A stretch of DNA of 64,000 nucleotides from Neoceratodus forsteri (Eukaryota > Chordata > Ceratodontiformes > Ceratodontidae): assembly GCA_016271365.2 (NCBI GenBank), contig CM057454.1:696771501-696835500 (forward strand), given 5' to 3'. A program made the position numbers and the translations under genes. The notes under the pieces are model-generated. The model worked only from the letters and a program-made list of their open reading frames with translations. It made no database searches and was not told where the DNA came from. The stretch's first letter is position 1, and every line of letters begins with the position of its first letter. Shown piece after piece: positions 42,700 to 54,260 of the stretch.

Positions 42700-45600
42700 G
42701 TAGTCTCCTATGATACAGGTCTCTAGTGTGAGATGATTTTCTAAACCTAACATGGGATCTAAGTTATCCGAATTGTCTTCCAGAGAGGAGCCACTTTAGG
42801 GCAGTGCCAGAAAATATGGGGAAGGTCTCCCTGCTCTTCTCCGCATCTGAAACATTTTGAAGGAGCAGAGGGGTCAAATTTTGATTTTTGCATTGGTGTG
42901 AAATACATGTTGTTGATTATGAAATACTGGATCATCCTATTCCTATCTAGAATATTGTAGATATACAGGTCCTTCCAGATTTGTCCCCAAGGAAACGGGG
43001 AACCAGAGGAGGTTAATTCCCAGGCTTTGGAACCAGTTAGAGGAGTCGGGTGGGCAAGTTTCAGGAGGTAGGTGTACAGCTTAGACACCCCGTGGGGTTT
43101 AATTGCACAGCCCTTAACTTCCTCTAGTAGTGGTTTAATGGTTGAGGGAGGTACTGCTATTCCGAACTCTTTGTCCACCAGGTGCTTTAATTGGTATATT
43201 TTAAACAGGGCATTAGTGGGAATGTTCAAGACAAGTAGTAGGTCCGTAATTGGGCCTTGCTTACCTTGCACATAAAAATCTTCCACAGAGAGCTCCTGAA
43301 TTGGAGGTAACCATTTAGGAACTAGCATTTGTCCCGATCCTGATATTAGGGTTACCCATCAATGGTTGGCCAGGGTCCTTATTGTAATGGATTCTGGTGG
43401 AGGAGAAAAGTTGGTTACACCTTAACTGTGACACCCACTGGGAGTCTTGGATCTCTGGGAGAGATGCGAAACCACAATAAAAAGGCTGGAGGATTCATAT
43501 TATGGTGAATGATAAGATCAAGATCCAGATCTAGCCATGTAGGAGGTAAGCATCTTTCAAGTCCCTAGCCATTTCCCTGCTTTGATAAGGTGACTAGACC
43601 AGTAGTAGAATTCGAAATTGGCAATCTGAGACCCCATTTCCTGGGGAGGCACAGTTTGTCGAAGGCCATATGGAGATTTATGATTCAAATAAAATCAGTT
43701 AATGTCGAATGAATTTTTTTGAAAAAGGACCTGGGTAGCCAGATGTCTAGGAGATTCAGGGGGTAAAAGAGCCGGGGAAGGATGTTCATTTTGATGATGC
43801 TGATTCGGGCCCCCACTGGTAATGGCGGTTTCCCCCATCTTTGCAAGTCAGACTTAATTCTTTCTAACAAGTCCTCTAGGTTAAGCTTCCTGATTAGAGA
43901 AGGGTCTCGTGCCAGGTAAACACCGAGATATTTCAAGTATGATGAGGTCCACTTCATGCCCAGATGGGATACGGAAGCCCGGGTAAGGTGTACATTAAGT
44001 GGGAAGATCTCAGTCTTTGCTAGATTAAGTTTATAGTTGGATAACTCTCCGAATTGTGTAATTAACTTCATTACCACTTGTAGGGAATCAGCCGGGTTAG
44101 CTAATTGTAGCAGAATATCATCCGCATAGACTGAAATCTTGGAGGTTTGGCTGAGGACAGGGCATCCTTGGATCCCTGGGGCTGCTTTGAGACTGATCAG
44201 TAATGGCTCTAAGTAGAGGTTAAATAGGAACGTGGATAGGGGGTAGCCTTGTCGGGTTCCAGAGTGAAGCTGTATGGGGGGTGAGAGGATCCCATTGCAA
44301 TAAACCTTTGCCGTGGGGGTCCTATATAGAGCTCTGATCCACCCTATGAACTCCTCGGAAACCGAACCTGGACATGGTATACCATAGAAATTCCCAATTA
44401 ACTCGATCGACAGCTTTCTCTGCATCCAGGGCTACCAATGCCATAGGAACCCGAGAATTTGAGCTGCCCTGAAACACATGAGAGCGACCTAATATGATCC
44501 ATCACTGACCTCCCTTGTACAAATCCTACTTGCTCAGTACTCAATAATGGGGTCCACACTTGTTTGATATGGGAGGCTAGAATCTTGGACAGGATTTTAA
44601 TATCACAGTTAAGAAGCGAGATTGGTCTGTAATTGGCTGGGTTCTGGGAGGGTTCAGCCGTCTTAAGGATCAATATAATAATGGCCTCCAGTAGGGAGGG
44701 ATCCAGGGTATCTGCTGACAGTAAGTAGTTGTATAGATCCAGGAGCAGGGGAGCCAACTCCTGGTGGAAGGCCTTGTAGAAATTGGCTGGGAAACCATCC
44801 GGGCCAGGGGCTTTATCTGACGGTAGACTCTGAATAGCCTGTTCCACCTCCTCTTGGGAAAGAGGTGAGGAGAGAAAGGCCACCTGATCCTCCAAGAGAC
44901 GAGGGAGTGTCAGTGACTGAAAAAACCCTCTAGTCCTGAGTGGAGAGAAGGAGGTGCCTTTGGACAGTATAGATTTTGGTAATAATCTTTAAAGATTGCT
45001 GCTATATCTCTGGGCTCTGTTTTGATGGATCCTCCTTGGTCTTCTAGAGCGGGAATCAGCCTAGAATTCTCCACTTCTATCAGTTTTAGTGCTAGGAGTC
45101 TACTCGGTTTTTCTCCCTAATCCAGATATCTAGCCTTAGTTTTCAATAAAGCAAACTCCGTCTTCTCTCGGATCAAACCTTCATATTCATTTTTAAGTTT
45201 GTGGAGGTGTTCTAAGCCATTCAACGAGCTAGAAGTGACCAACATATTCTCTGCTGTTTTAATTTGGTTTAAGAGACGGATAAGATTCTGCGACCTGATT
45301 TTCTTTCTCCTAGAGGAAATCTTGATAAGTTCCCCTCTCAAGGAGCATTTTAAAGAGCACCAGAGAATATCCATCCTGGTCACTGAGCTCGATTAGTTTC
45401 CAGATAGTTTTTAATAAAGAATCTAATCTGAGTGAGAGAGTGTTCTTCTTTTAATAGCTGGGTATTGAGTTTCCAGACCGTGTCATAGGAGTTATGGACT
45501 GAGAGAGAATTTAAACCAGACTAGCGCATGGTCCAAATTACTATGGGTTCGATACCTGCCGTGAAGACCTTAGTCATGAGAGAGGTGGAATTAGAAAGTA

Positions 45601-46185
45601 GTCTAGTCGTGACCAGGAATTATGGAGGGAGAGAAAAGGTATAGCTTTTGTTGAGAGGGTGGAGAGTTCTCCAGGGGTCCGCCAGACCCAGCATGTTACC
45701 CATATCCTTCATCGCCAATTGGCGGAAGCAGTGGTCTCAGTGGTCTAAAAGTTTTATCCAGCTCCTGAGTTGAGCTACGTTCCAGTCCCTCCTAGGGATC
45801 AAAGGGGTGAGTAGAAGGAGCTAAGTTTGTCAACTAACTGCATAATAAAGGTCACATTCCCTCCAACTGGGCCATAAACCGAGCCTAAAACAATAGGGTA
45901 ATTATAGAGGGATCCAGACACCAATATATATCTACCTTCTGAGTCCTACAACCTTCGCCGGATTGAAAGGTATGCTTTTCCTTATCATAACAGCTACCCC
46001 TCTGGCTTCCGACGAGTCTCCTGCCACAAAAACTTGGGAGAAACCTCTGACTCGTAACATATTACTTTCAGCTACAGTAATGTGGGTTTCCTGCAGACAT
46101 AATAAGTCGGCACCCAGTATCGAGCAATTAATCAAAATGCGGGCCCTTTTCTTGGCATCTCTGATCCCTCTCACATTCCAGCTAA
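42700..46185 (-). pseudogene. L1-like ORF2 (endonuclease-RT-C-terminus), broken
   Basis: The minus strand gives the endonuclease ISWNVRGIRDAKKRARIL and ADLLCLQETHITVAESN (46185-46060). A decayed second half follows, then the linker (45383-45120). RT fingers are LSQEEVEQAIQSLPSDKAPG (44870-44810) and ANYRPISLLNCDIKILSKIL (about 44640-44580). After a frameshift comes TRQGYPLSTFLFNLYLEPLL (44250-44190), with catalytic YADDILLQL at 44114-44128. C-terminal parts run to 42759 with a CFRCGEEQGDLPHIFWHCP Cys-His motif (about 42855-42800). The layout is that of L1-clade ORF2. Stops and shifts make it inactive. Confidence 0.9.
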
Positions 46186-46805
46186 TTTCACTCAATCTCC
46201 CGTTAATAGGCCCAATTAAATGGCCACCTGAGCACTGCTTGCCACCACTAGGCCAGGTCACATGGTGCAATGGCTGCGTGGAAAATGCCACTTATGGATC
46301 AACCCACCAGCCCCCTGTTCTGAGCCTACCAGTCACAGGCTTCTCAAGCCATATTCTTTACTTGCAGTGGCCCTAGGCAGTCAAACCTGCACAGGCCCAT
46401 TCAATGACTGAATGGAAACACGTGCTTCACTTCTGGCATGAAAAAGCCTACCGGACAGCAAAACCCATCAACAAAAAGGAAAAAAAAAACAACCAAAATG
46501 CCCGTACCTGCCATCTCACAGCATACTTACTTGCTCAGCTTTGTCCAGACCACCCGCTGGTATACTAACATGAGCATAAATACTACTGCAAACAGCATAA
46601 AACAATTATTGGAAACATTCAAAATCATTCAGCACAGGATCCTCACTTACAAAATCAACTAAAACAAAGACTTTTTTTTTTAAGGTTTACTACCTGTCCT
46701 ACCTAACTAAGGATTGTCCTAATTAGGCCCCCTCAGCTGCTGGGCCTATGCCAACACCTTACCTATCTCTTGTAGATAATCTAACACTTCGACCAGTCTT
46801 GTGCA

Positions 46806-47137
46806 AATTGCTAGTTAGCAAATGCAGTAGAGAAAGGGATTTTCTTCCTCTGAGGCCCCTTTTCTATCCCCCTGTGACCCCTCCGCTGGTGTTCCTATCT
46901 CCCTATCAGATGGGTTGCCAATCATCCCCCCTTTCACCACTTGCCCCACCTCTTTGTGACCTCATCGCTCTTATCCATCCCCATTGTGATGTCATCTCCC
47001 CATTCCCACAGCCCCCACCTCCCTGTGCCTGCATCTCCCTACACCCCTTCCTCCTTCTCCCTCCTGACTCATTCTGCTAATCCAAGGGCTGCCATTGACA
47101 ACCTGGGTTGCCCTATTAATAGGGTAACCTCTTTTCT
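46806..47137 (-). repeat. A1 terminal repeat of the YR element
   Basis: This ~332-bp block is the outer 5' terminal repeat on the minus strand, a direct copy of A2 at 30610-30937. It ends CCTCTTTTCT, immediately followed by LINE-E sequence that continues the codon broken at 30053. Confidence 0.88.
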
Positions 47138-47522
47138 ACAGATCACATGTAAGACCACATCTAGATGTTTGTAGTCATCTATGGTGCCACACAGGAGGTC
47201 AGATATAGACATGATTTAATGGGTACACGTAGAATGACTAAAATTGTACTGGAAGCAAAGAATAATTTGGATAACGAAAGAATAGAAAAACTGAAATTAT
47301 ATACTTTAGAGGAATGTAGGAAAAGAGGTGACATTACTTTTCTATGACATAATACAGGACCTCTATCTCATGAATGAGCTGAACGTTGTTTGTAAATCTA
47401 TTATTTCAAAAACAAGAGGGCACGCATTGCAAGTTATGGCTAAAAGATTTAGAACAAATAAAAGAAAATATTTTTATACAGAAAGGGTGGTGATCCTCTG
47501 GAACAGTCTCCCTGAAGACATA
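47138..47522 (+). pseudogene. LINE-E reverse transcriptase, C-terminal half
   Basis: The reading resumes as YRSHVRPHLDVCSHLWCHTG, the motif that follows LMQL in CR1/L2-type RTs. After shifts it continues as RIEKLKLYTLEECRKRGD, then IISKTRGHALQVMAKRFR and YTERVVILWNSLPEDI. It is the right part of the LINE cut by the YR element. A MITE interrupts it at 47523. Confidence 0.88.
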
Positions 47523-47881
47523 GGGCTCAATTTGCAAAGGTGGACACAGGGCTTGCATGAAGCCCTACATCAATCCCAGTCTTTGGAGCTACTACACCAA
47601 ACTCCTTTGACACAGCTGCACCTGATTTTAGTACATCAAGCACAGTTGCAACACTTTCCACACTTTTCAGCAGCTTGCACCAAATATGCGGCACAAGCCC
47701 CATAAAAATGGTCCACAGCATACCACAAGTTAGACCAGGGGGAGACTGGCCAAACCTGTGGTATTTGGTGCACGGGAGTGAAAATCCCCATTAGTGCCTG
47801 GAGAATGCTGCAAGCCCCATGCCCCGTATTATCGGCACACCAGGGGCTTGCAGAATTCTCAGGCTTTTGAAAATCTAGCCC
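47523..47881. mobile_element. MITE with GGGCT... inverted ends and ATA flanks
   Basis: The left end is GGGCTCAATTTGCAAAGG. The right end reverse-complemented is GGGCTAGATTTTCAAAAGCC. Both sides are flanked by ATA (47520-47522, 47882-47884). A 3-bp duplication and GGG-type ends fit PIF/Harbinger-like MITEs. The 359-bp interior is non-coding. Removing it rejoins LINE-E coding sequence (LPEDI to FKKRLDKYIMN). Confidence 0.75.
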
Positions 47882-48005
47882 ATAATTATGAATAAAACCA
47901 AAGAAAATCTTTAAGAAAAGACTGGATAAGTATATAATGAATAGTGGAAAATGAAAACACATTTTTGGACTATAAGGACCAATTTTGGGGCTATTGCCTT
48001 ATCAG
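47882..48005 (+). pseudogene. LINE-E 3' end
   Basis: KKRLDKYIMNSG (about 47925-47945) is the usual last motif of this LINE type. The short 3' untranslated end (TATAAGGACCAATTTTGGGG) runs to about 48005, where tandem-array sequence takes over. Confidence 0.75.
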
Positions 48006-48034
48006 CTCCTCAAGCATTAGTGATATTAGAGCAA

Positions 48035-48235
48035 TTCCCGCAAGTTAGCTGAAATTCCTTCCTCCTCCTTCCCCTCCTCCTCCTCCTGAAGCAGCCTGTG
48101 TGTGTGTCATCCTGTTGTGTGCAGTTACAGCATGATCTGGGAAGAGGGCAGCAAGTGTTTGTCAGCTGGTAGTGAGCCAGTGCCTGGCCTCTGGTAGTCC
48201 TTGGTGGCATCCCATTGAAAACATTAAAAATAAAA
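48035..48235 (+). repeat. Tandem-array unit on the right of the nest
   Basis: This unit contains TTCCTTCCTCCTCC, CTGAAGCAGCCTGTGTGTGT, GCATGATCTGGGAAGAGGGC, GCCTGGCCTCTGGTAGT and CTTGGTGGCATCCCATTG, matching the units at 28500-29455. LINE-E and everything inside it therefore entered this array. An A-rich tract follows to 48330. Confidence 0.8.
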
Positions 48236-48552
48236 ATAAATAAATAACAATAAAAAATATAAATAAAAGTGAAAACATAAAAAAAGTAAAAAAAAATAAA
48301 AATGAAAATCATTTAAAAAAAAATAAAGCAATAAATAAAATAAAGTCTTGCTCCTGAACATTCATCACCAAAGTGTGTGAGTCCTACAGCTAACATTAGG
48401 AAATTAAGCAACAGAGAGGCCATGGAGATGGTGGCATGGGATCATCTAATCACATCAAAGAAACACCATAGCAGAGTGGGTCTTGTCATAGACCCTCTGT
48501 CTCAGTGGAAACTACAAGTGTAGAGTAAGATGACAGTTGTGGTCGAACAGTC

Positions 48553-48954
48553 TGAAGAAGAAATGGAAGAATGATTCATTACGTGAACGATCGATAATTT
48601 ACTACAGTAAATCACAATATTCTCAGAAAAGCAAAAAGATTACTATATATATATATACACATAATATTTATGTTGATAGACTTCTGATAAGCTGCTGATT
48701 TGTATGTTCAGTTTTGGGATCTATAAGCTTGTGGTTACATTTACCCAAACTTAAAAAAAAAAATGTTGAATCTAACGTATAGAAATTATATGTATAATTC
48801 AACATTTTTATTTTTCCTTATTAATATCTATACTACAAATGACAATGCTAATATAATAAACTGATTTTGCCCCCAGAATTGTGGACTTTACCTTTTGTTA
48901 TGTATTTGTCATGGACTGTCAATTATTTAAATGAAATTAAAAAAAAAGCAGTAG
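48553..48954 (+). mobile_element. Retroposed 402-bp segment with 13-bp target duplication
   Basis: TGGTCGAACAGTC at 48540-48552 recurs perfectly at 48955-48967. Between them is an AT-rich segment ending AAATGAAATTAAAAAAAAAG, an A-rich tail, with AATAAACTG upstream. This looks like target-primed retroposition of a short RNA or a truncated LINE. No frame or tRNA-like promoter is evident, so its source is unknown. Confidence 0.65.
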
Positions 48955-49514
48955 TGGTCGAACAGTCCATAAATTATCACACATTACAGGAATCACTCAA
49001 AGAGACTGCAAGGGTTGCAACATGAGCAATTGTTGTAGATAACAGAAATGAGAAAGGAGTGTGACAGATAGTGACACAGGCAGAAGAAGAGGAAAGAGAG
49101 TTGGTGGAACTTTGGGGCAGAGATAAGATTGTGATTATATACCCAATAAAACTGATAGCAGCAACAGCAGTTCTGGGGAAGAGGAGGAGGAGGAGGTGGA
49201 AAATGTGGGAGTTTGACTTGTTGCAGGTACAAATAAGGGACAAAAAAGAGACCAAAAGTGGTGGTAAAACTAAAAAAAGAATGGCCTTTAAACAACAAGG
49301 AGAAACAGCAACACACCTTAAATGACAGCAGATAAGGAAGACACAGGCAAAACCAGTGGCCCCGGAACACATGGTAGAGGAAGAAGGACCATTCCCTGAC
49401 CCTGAAGAACTGGGGGAGGAAGAGGGTGATGATGTGGAAGCAGCCTACAGTAGCCCACTCATTAGGTAGTAGCCAAGAGTGCCAGGAGGAAAGACAAACA
49501 CAGTGATGTTGGTG

Positions 49515-50249
49515 GTGTGGGATTTCTTTTCGGTGTACAAAGAATCACAGACACATACAGTGTGTCTTTTTCATAATGACAAGCTGAGTCAGGGTAAGGA
49601 GGGAACATGGCTGAGAACATCTGTCGCAAAAGGCATTTGCTAAAGTCTCACATATCTCAGTAAGAGAAGGCATGCCATTTCACGGTGTCCACAGCAGCAC
49701 CACCAGACAGTGAAGCTGCTGATGATAATAATGATAGCCTGGGGAGGATAACATTAGGAGACCAGGTAGAGAGGAAGAGGAAGAAGAAGGAAGTCTTTTA
49801 AGTGGTAGGCAATACACAACACTGTCTTTCGTTCACCAGTTCTTCAACCCATTGACTCACACCCCTCCAAGGGTCCACAAATCCCTAGCCACTTCCACAC
49901 TTAGGGGTGGCAAAAATATTAGCCAACTGTCACATCCAGGGAAAAAAAGCACTCAACTCTCACTGGTGCAGTCCCTGGAAATAGGTCAGAAATATAAAGC
50001 CAACAGGCCAATGCCAAAAAAAAAGTTAGGAGCAATTGTGGAAATGCTGGCCACCAGCCTGCTGCCATTCTCCTTTGTGAGCAATGCACATTTTCTGTTG
50101 ATAATGTAAGTCAGAATGCCAGGTATCAAGTGCCCAGCCATACCTAATTTTCTAGAGTGACTGTTCCTGATTTGTGTCACAGTGTGTACATGACTGTGTC
50201 ACATGCCCTGAAAGCATCAATCGTTTCAGCTGTTCATATCATCAGTGAC
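49515..50249 (+). pseudogene. hAT 1 transposase N-terminus: BED finger and early catalytic region
   Basis: VVWDFFSVYKESQTHTVCLF and KLSQGKEGTWLRTS (49515-49640) match a BED zinc finger. After a frameshift, RHLLKSHIS completes the His pair. Further on, LGAIVEMLATSLLPFSFVSN (about 50030-50090) and MPGIKCPAIPNFLE (about 50120-50160) are the start of the hAT RNase-H-like catalytic domain. Then comes a SVHIISD-like end at 50249, where another hAT has inserted. The enzyme would bind ends and cut DNA. Stops and shifts show it is dead. Confidence 0.75.
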
Positions 50250-50259
50250 TAGAGGTGGT

Positions 50260-51980
50260 CGAAGTGGCCAAAATCCACTATGCTAAGCAATTCACATATA
50301 AAGGCAGAATCCGCAAAGCAATCCGCAACATGAAGCGGAGTACTCTATCTTATAAATAGGATCATGAAGTCCAATAGAAACAATGAATTTTGTGTTACTC
50401 TGTCTTTTCACAACCACTTCTACACCAATTTTAATGCAAAATACCTTGAAATCAATGTACTTCGCATCACTTCACCTTGTTGGTGAGCTCCAAGGTGAAT
50501 TTTGCAGTGATTCATGGGATTGCAGGTCACATAGGCTCGAGATTGTTCTGCACAGCCTCAGTTCTGTGTAGTGTGTGTGTGTAGTGGTATCTGGAGACAG
50601 TTTGCTCTCAGAGCTCTGAGATTCAAACATTCTAAAAAATGTTCAAAAAGCCTTTTTGAGCCATTTTTTTTTCTCAAAATTTAGTACATTGATTGTAGGA
50701 AACCCTCCAGTGCTCATATCATCAAGTGTTTATTGTCTGTGTGTGGATTTTGAATGTTAATTTAGAACATTCAGTCTGTGTACTGACAGACACTTGAAGT
50801 GTGCTTGGGGAAGGGGCGAATCTGTGGTGGAGGTAGATTAACTGGGAGAAAGGCAATCTTTCTGTTTTGGTTATATTTTTCTTGTATAATTGTTAATGTA
50901 CACACAGTAATATGTTCAGTAATTTTTGAAATTTTTTTGCTGATTGTTGAGGTGCAGTGCATAATTTCAGTTTGTTCAAAAGATTTGGTTATATTACTGA
51001 AGTTTTCAATTTGCTGCGCATTACCTGTAGTGTGTGTGTGTGTGTGTGTGAGTGTGTGAGCGAAGCATGCCATCAAATCAGGCACATTTTATTGTGCTAT
51101 ACAGTAATTGCAGCACTGTGAACCTGCTATCCATCTGCATTATTTTGTACTGCTTTGTGGTATCTTGGTAGTGAACTGTTATTGCAGTGCACTGCCCCAA
51201 CCCCCCAAACCGACAAAAGGTATTTTTTTCCAGATTTGGATTTGTGACTTGTGAGCACTGGTTAAAGTGTTGTTGTACCATTGCGTCTCCATCTCTTGAG
51301 TTCACAGCACAATCTTAATCTGTCTGTGCATTTGCATCTGTTTTGTGCCCAGTCTCTATCTGCAAGCCACAGTTGTTGTTTTTTGGCTTCTCATCCACTG
51401 GCCCAGACTGAAAGTTAATAAATCTAAATTTGTTTCAAATTTTCTTGGTGATCCCTAAAAATTCCTGCAAAGAGATGTGCAAGCAAAGATGTTTCTGGCC
51501 ATGGCATTGCCGTCAGTGGCAAGATTGGCTGTTGGCATGGTAATAAGCAGAAGTGCATAGCTGATGTCAGTAAAGGGATTTCTCCATCAATGTAGTTTAT
51601 AGTGCAATCTGTTGCTTCACTGAGAGTTGGAGGAGATGATGTTGTCCCCACTACTGGTGTTAGTGCAGTTGTTGCTGGCATGAGTATTGCTGCCCCAAGT
51701 TCCACTTCTGACCAGTTAACCATTTTAGAGGGGTTCCCTAATGAAGGTCTAACTGCCGAAGTGCAGGGGTCATTTGCATGACTTGTTTTGCCATCAATAA
51801 ATTTGCACTAGCAGTTAACATTTTTTCTTGGCATTTATTCATCTGGAGTGCTGGCTTTCTGATTTTGTTAAGTAGGAATATAATGATGGCAAGGATACCA
51901 CTTTTGTACTTTATTTTATTTCAGCTGTTTTTGGGCTTTGTTCTTACCATTTTTGGAAGGTAAACAAGGTTATGCGAAAG
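50260..51980. other. Interior of hAT 2, mostly unassigned
   Basis: A (TG)n microsatellite lies at about 51030-51055. Minus-strand frames such as 51723-51424 could be transposase debris, but I could not match hAT motifs with confidence. No other gene or repeat family was recognised. Confidence 0.4.
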
Positions 51981-51984
51981 AAAG

Positions 51985-52625
51985 ACTGAACACACACTTA
52001 ACATTATACACATAACAGTGCACTATGGGGAGGGAGAGACTAACAACAACAAAAATGGACAGTGACCTGTGTCAGATGACCTAAAGGTATGCAAGAAATG
52101 TGAGAAGGCAGTACAGAGGGCTGGGGGTATACTGTGATGCACTGTGTGCCATCACATTAAAATGAAGTCCAAAAATTGACGTCCTTATCCCTACGTACAT
52201 ATATTTGGTAAGACCTCATCTTAGGTACAGCGTGCAGTGATGAGAGCATATCTCTGCAAGAATATACACAGGATGGAGATTGTACAAAAGAGGGCAACTA
52301 AAATGTTGAAGGGAATGCACCAGACCAAAGCCCGATGAAGAGACACCAAAGGACATTACATACAAACGCAAGGAAAGGGGTGGGGGACATGATAGAAACT
52401 ATCAAGTACCAAAAGGGAATCAACAATGTACAAGAGGGTAACATGATCCAGAAAAAGAGATGTACATGAAGAAGGGCCAAAAATTTTAAGCTAGAGGGGG
52501 ATGGATCAGGGGCAACATCAGGAACTATTTTTTCACACAGAGGGTGATGGGTGCAAGGACAAACTAAAATCAATGATCAACATTCTGATGGGACAGCAGC
52601 AGTTGAAGCATCCCCATAATTTGTA
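51985..52625 (+). mobile_element. Diverged CR1-A-like fragment (copy 4)
   Basis: The plus strand keeps phrases of the CR1-A C-terminal region in scattered frames: GATGACCTAAAGGTATGCAAG, GTACAAAAGAGGGCAACTAAA, GGGACATGATAGAAACTATC, GTACAAGAGGGTAACATGATC and ACAGAGGGTGATGGGTGCA. Several indels and lost codons show it is older than the other CR1-A copies. The family 3' tail is missing. Confidence 0.75.
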
Positions 52626-52639
52626 ACTGGTGCCCCTAA

Positions 52640-52905
52640 TAGGTTTCATTTATAGGTTTCATAGGTTTTATAGGATTTTCAAGCAGACTAGACTTGCATC
52701 CTTTATTTGCTTGCCAAGAATTATATTGTCCCATATTTATTTAAGTAGAAACTATACAATCTATTTTTGAACAATTCCATTGAACTACTTGCGATCATTT
52801 AACTTGGTAAACTCTTCCACAAGTTCACCACTCTTTGGCTAAATCAATGTTTTCTCTTAAATAGAATCCATTTTTCAGCTGCTAATAGAAGATGGTGTCC
52901 CCTGG

Positions 52906-52941
<36 letters not shown>

Positions 52942-54260
52942 TCTTTTAATATAACGCCATAACCAGACCACATTGTATTGTTGTGTAATGCTCTGTAAAT
53001 CATGCACATATGCCCCCCTTGCTCTGCTATACTGTAAGGTAAACATATCCAGACCCCTAAGTCTGTCAAAGTATGTCATATCCCTGTATCCTGTTATTGA
53101 TTTTGTAGCTCTTCTCTGTATCCTCTCCAGCATTAAAATGTCACCCCTCTTATACAGAGCCCATACTTGGGCTCCATACTCCAGGTGGAGCCGCACCAGT
53201 GTCCGGTACAAGGAGATGATGACTATTTTATCCCTGCTTTTGATGTGTCTTAGAATGCAGTTATGATTTTGATTAGCTTTTTTAGCAACAATATTACAGT
53301 GTGAGCTAAGTCGGAGGTCAGAGGTTATTATTATCCCTAGATCTCACTCCTCACTAGTAATGGGTAATATTTTGTCCAACATCTTGTAGGATATGTTATG
53401 GCTCTGCCTTCCAAAATGCATAATGGTGCATTTGTTCACATTTAATTCCAGTTTATGTTTCTTTGTCCAGTTCCCTATATCAGTAAGGGCATTTTACATA
53501 GCAATGCCATCCTCACTGGTATTGACTATTGCCCCAATTCTACAGTTGTCTGCAAATTTAGTTAGCCAAATATTGGTATGATCATGTTTCAATGAGGTTA
53601 TATATATTTTAAAAAGACAGGGACCCAATACAGAGCCCTGAGGAACCCCACCTGTTACATTTGCCCAGTCTAATAAGACTCCATTGACTGATCACTCTCT
53701 GTCTCCTCCCTCTCAACCATGAGGTAATCCAATTTATCAGGTTTACATCTAACCCTGTTTGTTCAAGTATGATCAATAATTCCTTGTGTGGCAGTTTATC
53801 AAATGCCTTTGAAAAATCGAGGAAGGCCACATCCACCGCGTCCCCATTGTCCGAAACCTTACTCACACTCTCATAAAATGTTAACATGTTTGTCTGGCAT
53901 GAGTGGGACTTCGTGAATCCATGTTGGGTTGAATCTGTCAACTAAGTGTCTTCCAGACATAATAAGATTTTATCTTTCATTATACCTTCCAAGATCTTAC
54001 ATATCATAGATGTCAGGCTGACAGGATAGAAATTTTCAGGGTTAGTCTTCGGGCCTTTTTTCAGAATTGACCCAACAACCGCATCTCTCCAACTTTGTAC
54101 TATTTCACCTTAAACTACACATTTTTGGAAGACATGTGCCAGCGGGGGTGCTAAGTTTTCTGAAAGTTCTACCAGAATTCTAGGGTGTATGTTATCAGGG
54201 CCAGGGGATTTATTTATATTGAGCTTGTTTAATCATTCTAATACACCTTTAACCTCAACT
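52640..54260 (-). mobile_element. CR1-like LINE 'LINE-C', 5'-truncated
   Basis: The minus strand gives RT fingers NINKSPGPDNIHPRILVEL (54230-54170) and the palm AVDVAFLDFSKAFDKLPHKE (about 53845-53785). The catalytic region reads FADN (about 53555-53540), with an Asp lost. The C-terminus is ERIQRRATKSITGYRDMTY (53130-53070) and GLDMFTLQYSRARGAYVHDL. A (TA)n run (52905-52935) has grown inside it. At the 3' end, short AGGTTTCATTTATAGG-type repeats (52648-52676) look like a CR1-style terminal microsatellite. It differs from the CR1-A, CR1-B and LINE-E families. Confidence 0.85.

Larger units (their letters stand above)
41677..46185 (-). mobile_element. L1/Tx1-like LINE 2, 4.5 kb, with 14-bp target duplication
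   Basis: The minus-strand element lies between perfect copies of TTTCACTCAATCTC (41663-41676 and 46186-46199). Its A-rich tail on the minus strand starts at 41677. The copy begins exactly at the ORF2 endonuclease (ISWNVRGIRDAKKRAR), so ORF1 is absent through 5' truncation. A 360-bp hAT MITE (42091-42450) later entered its 3' untranslated part. It is nested in the 5' region of the YR retrotransposon. Confidence 0.92.
30054..47137 (-). mobile_element. 17.1-kb YR retrotransposon with split direct repeats (Ngaro/PAT-like)
   Basis: On the minus strand the order is A1 (47137-46806), 5' region, gag-like ORF, RT-RNase H, tyrosine recombinase, SGNH hydrolase, B1 (31335-30939), A2 (30937-30610), B2 (30440-30054). 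A1 matches A2 and B1 matches B2 in direct orientation, the split-direct-repeat plan of PAT/Ngaro-type YR retrotransposons. The B1/A2 junction equals the joined outer ends, as a circular intermediate predicts. There is no target duplication, and removing the element restores the LINE-E frame. Nested insertions (CR1 32028-34243, split-repeat element 38663-41440, L1 41677-46185) account for more than half its length; without them it is about 7.6 kb. Stops show it is inactive. Confidence 0.88.

Noticed and set aside
49071..49325. Charged 84-codon frame as a separate gene
   Set aside because: It is probably the leader of the hAT 1 region or chance. It has no domain of its own.
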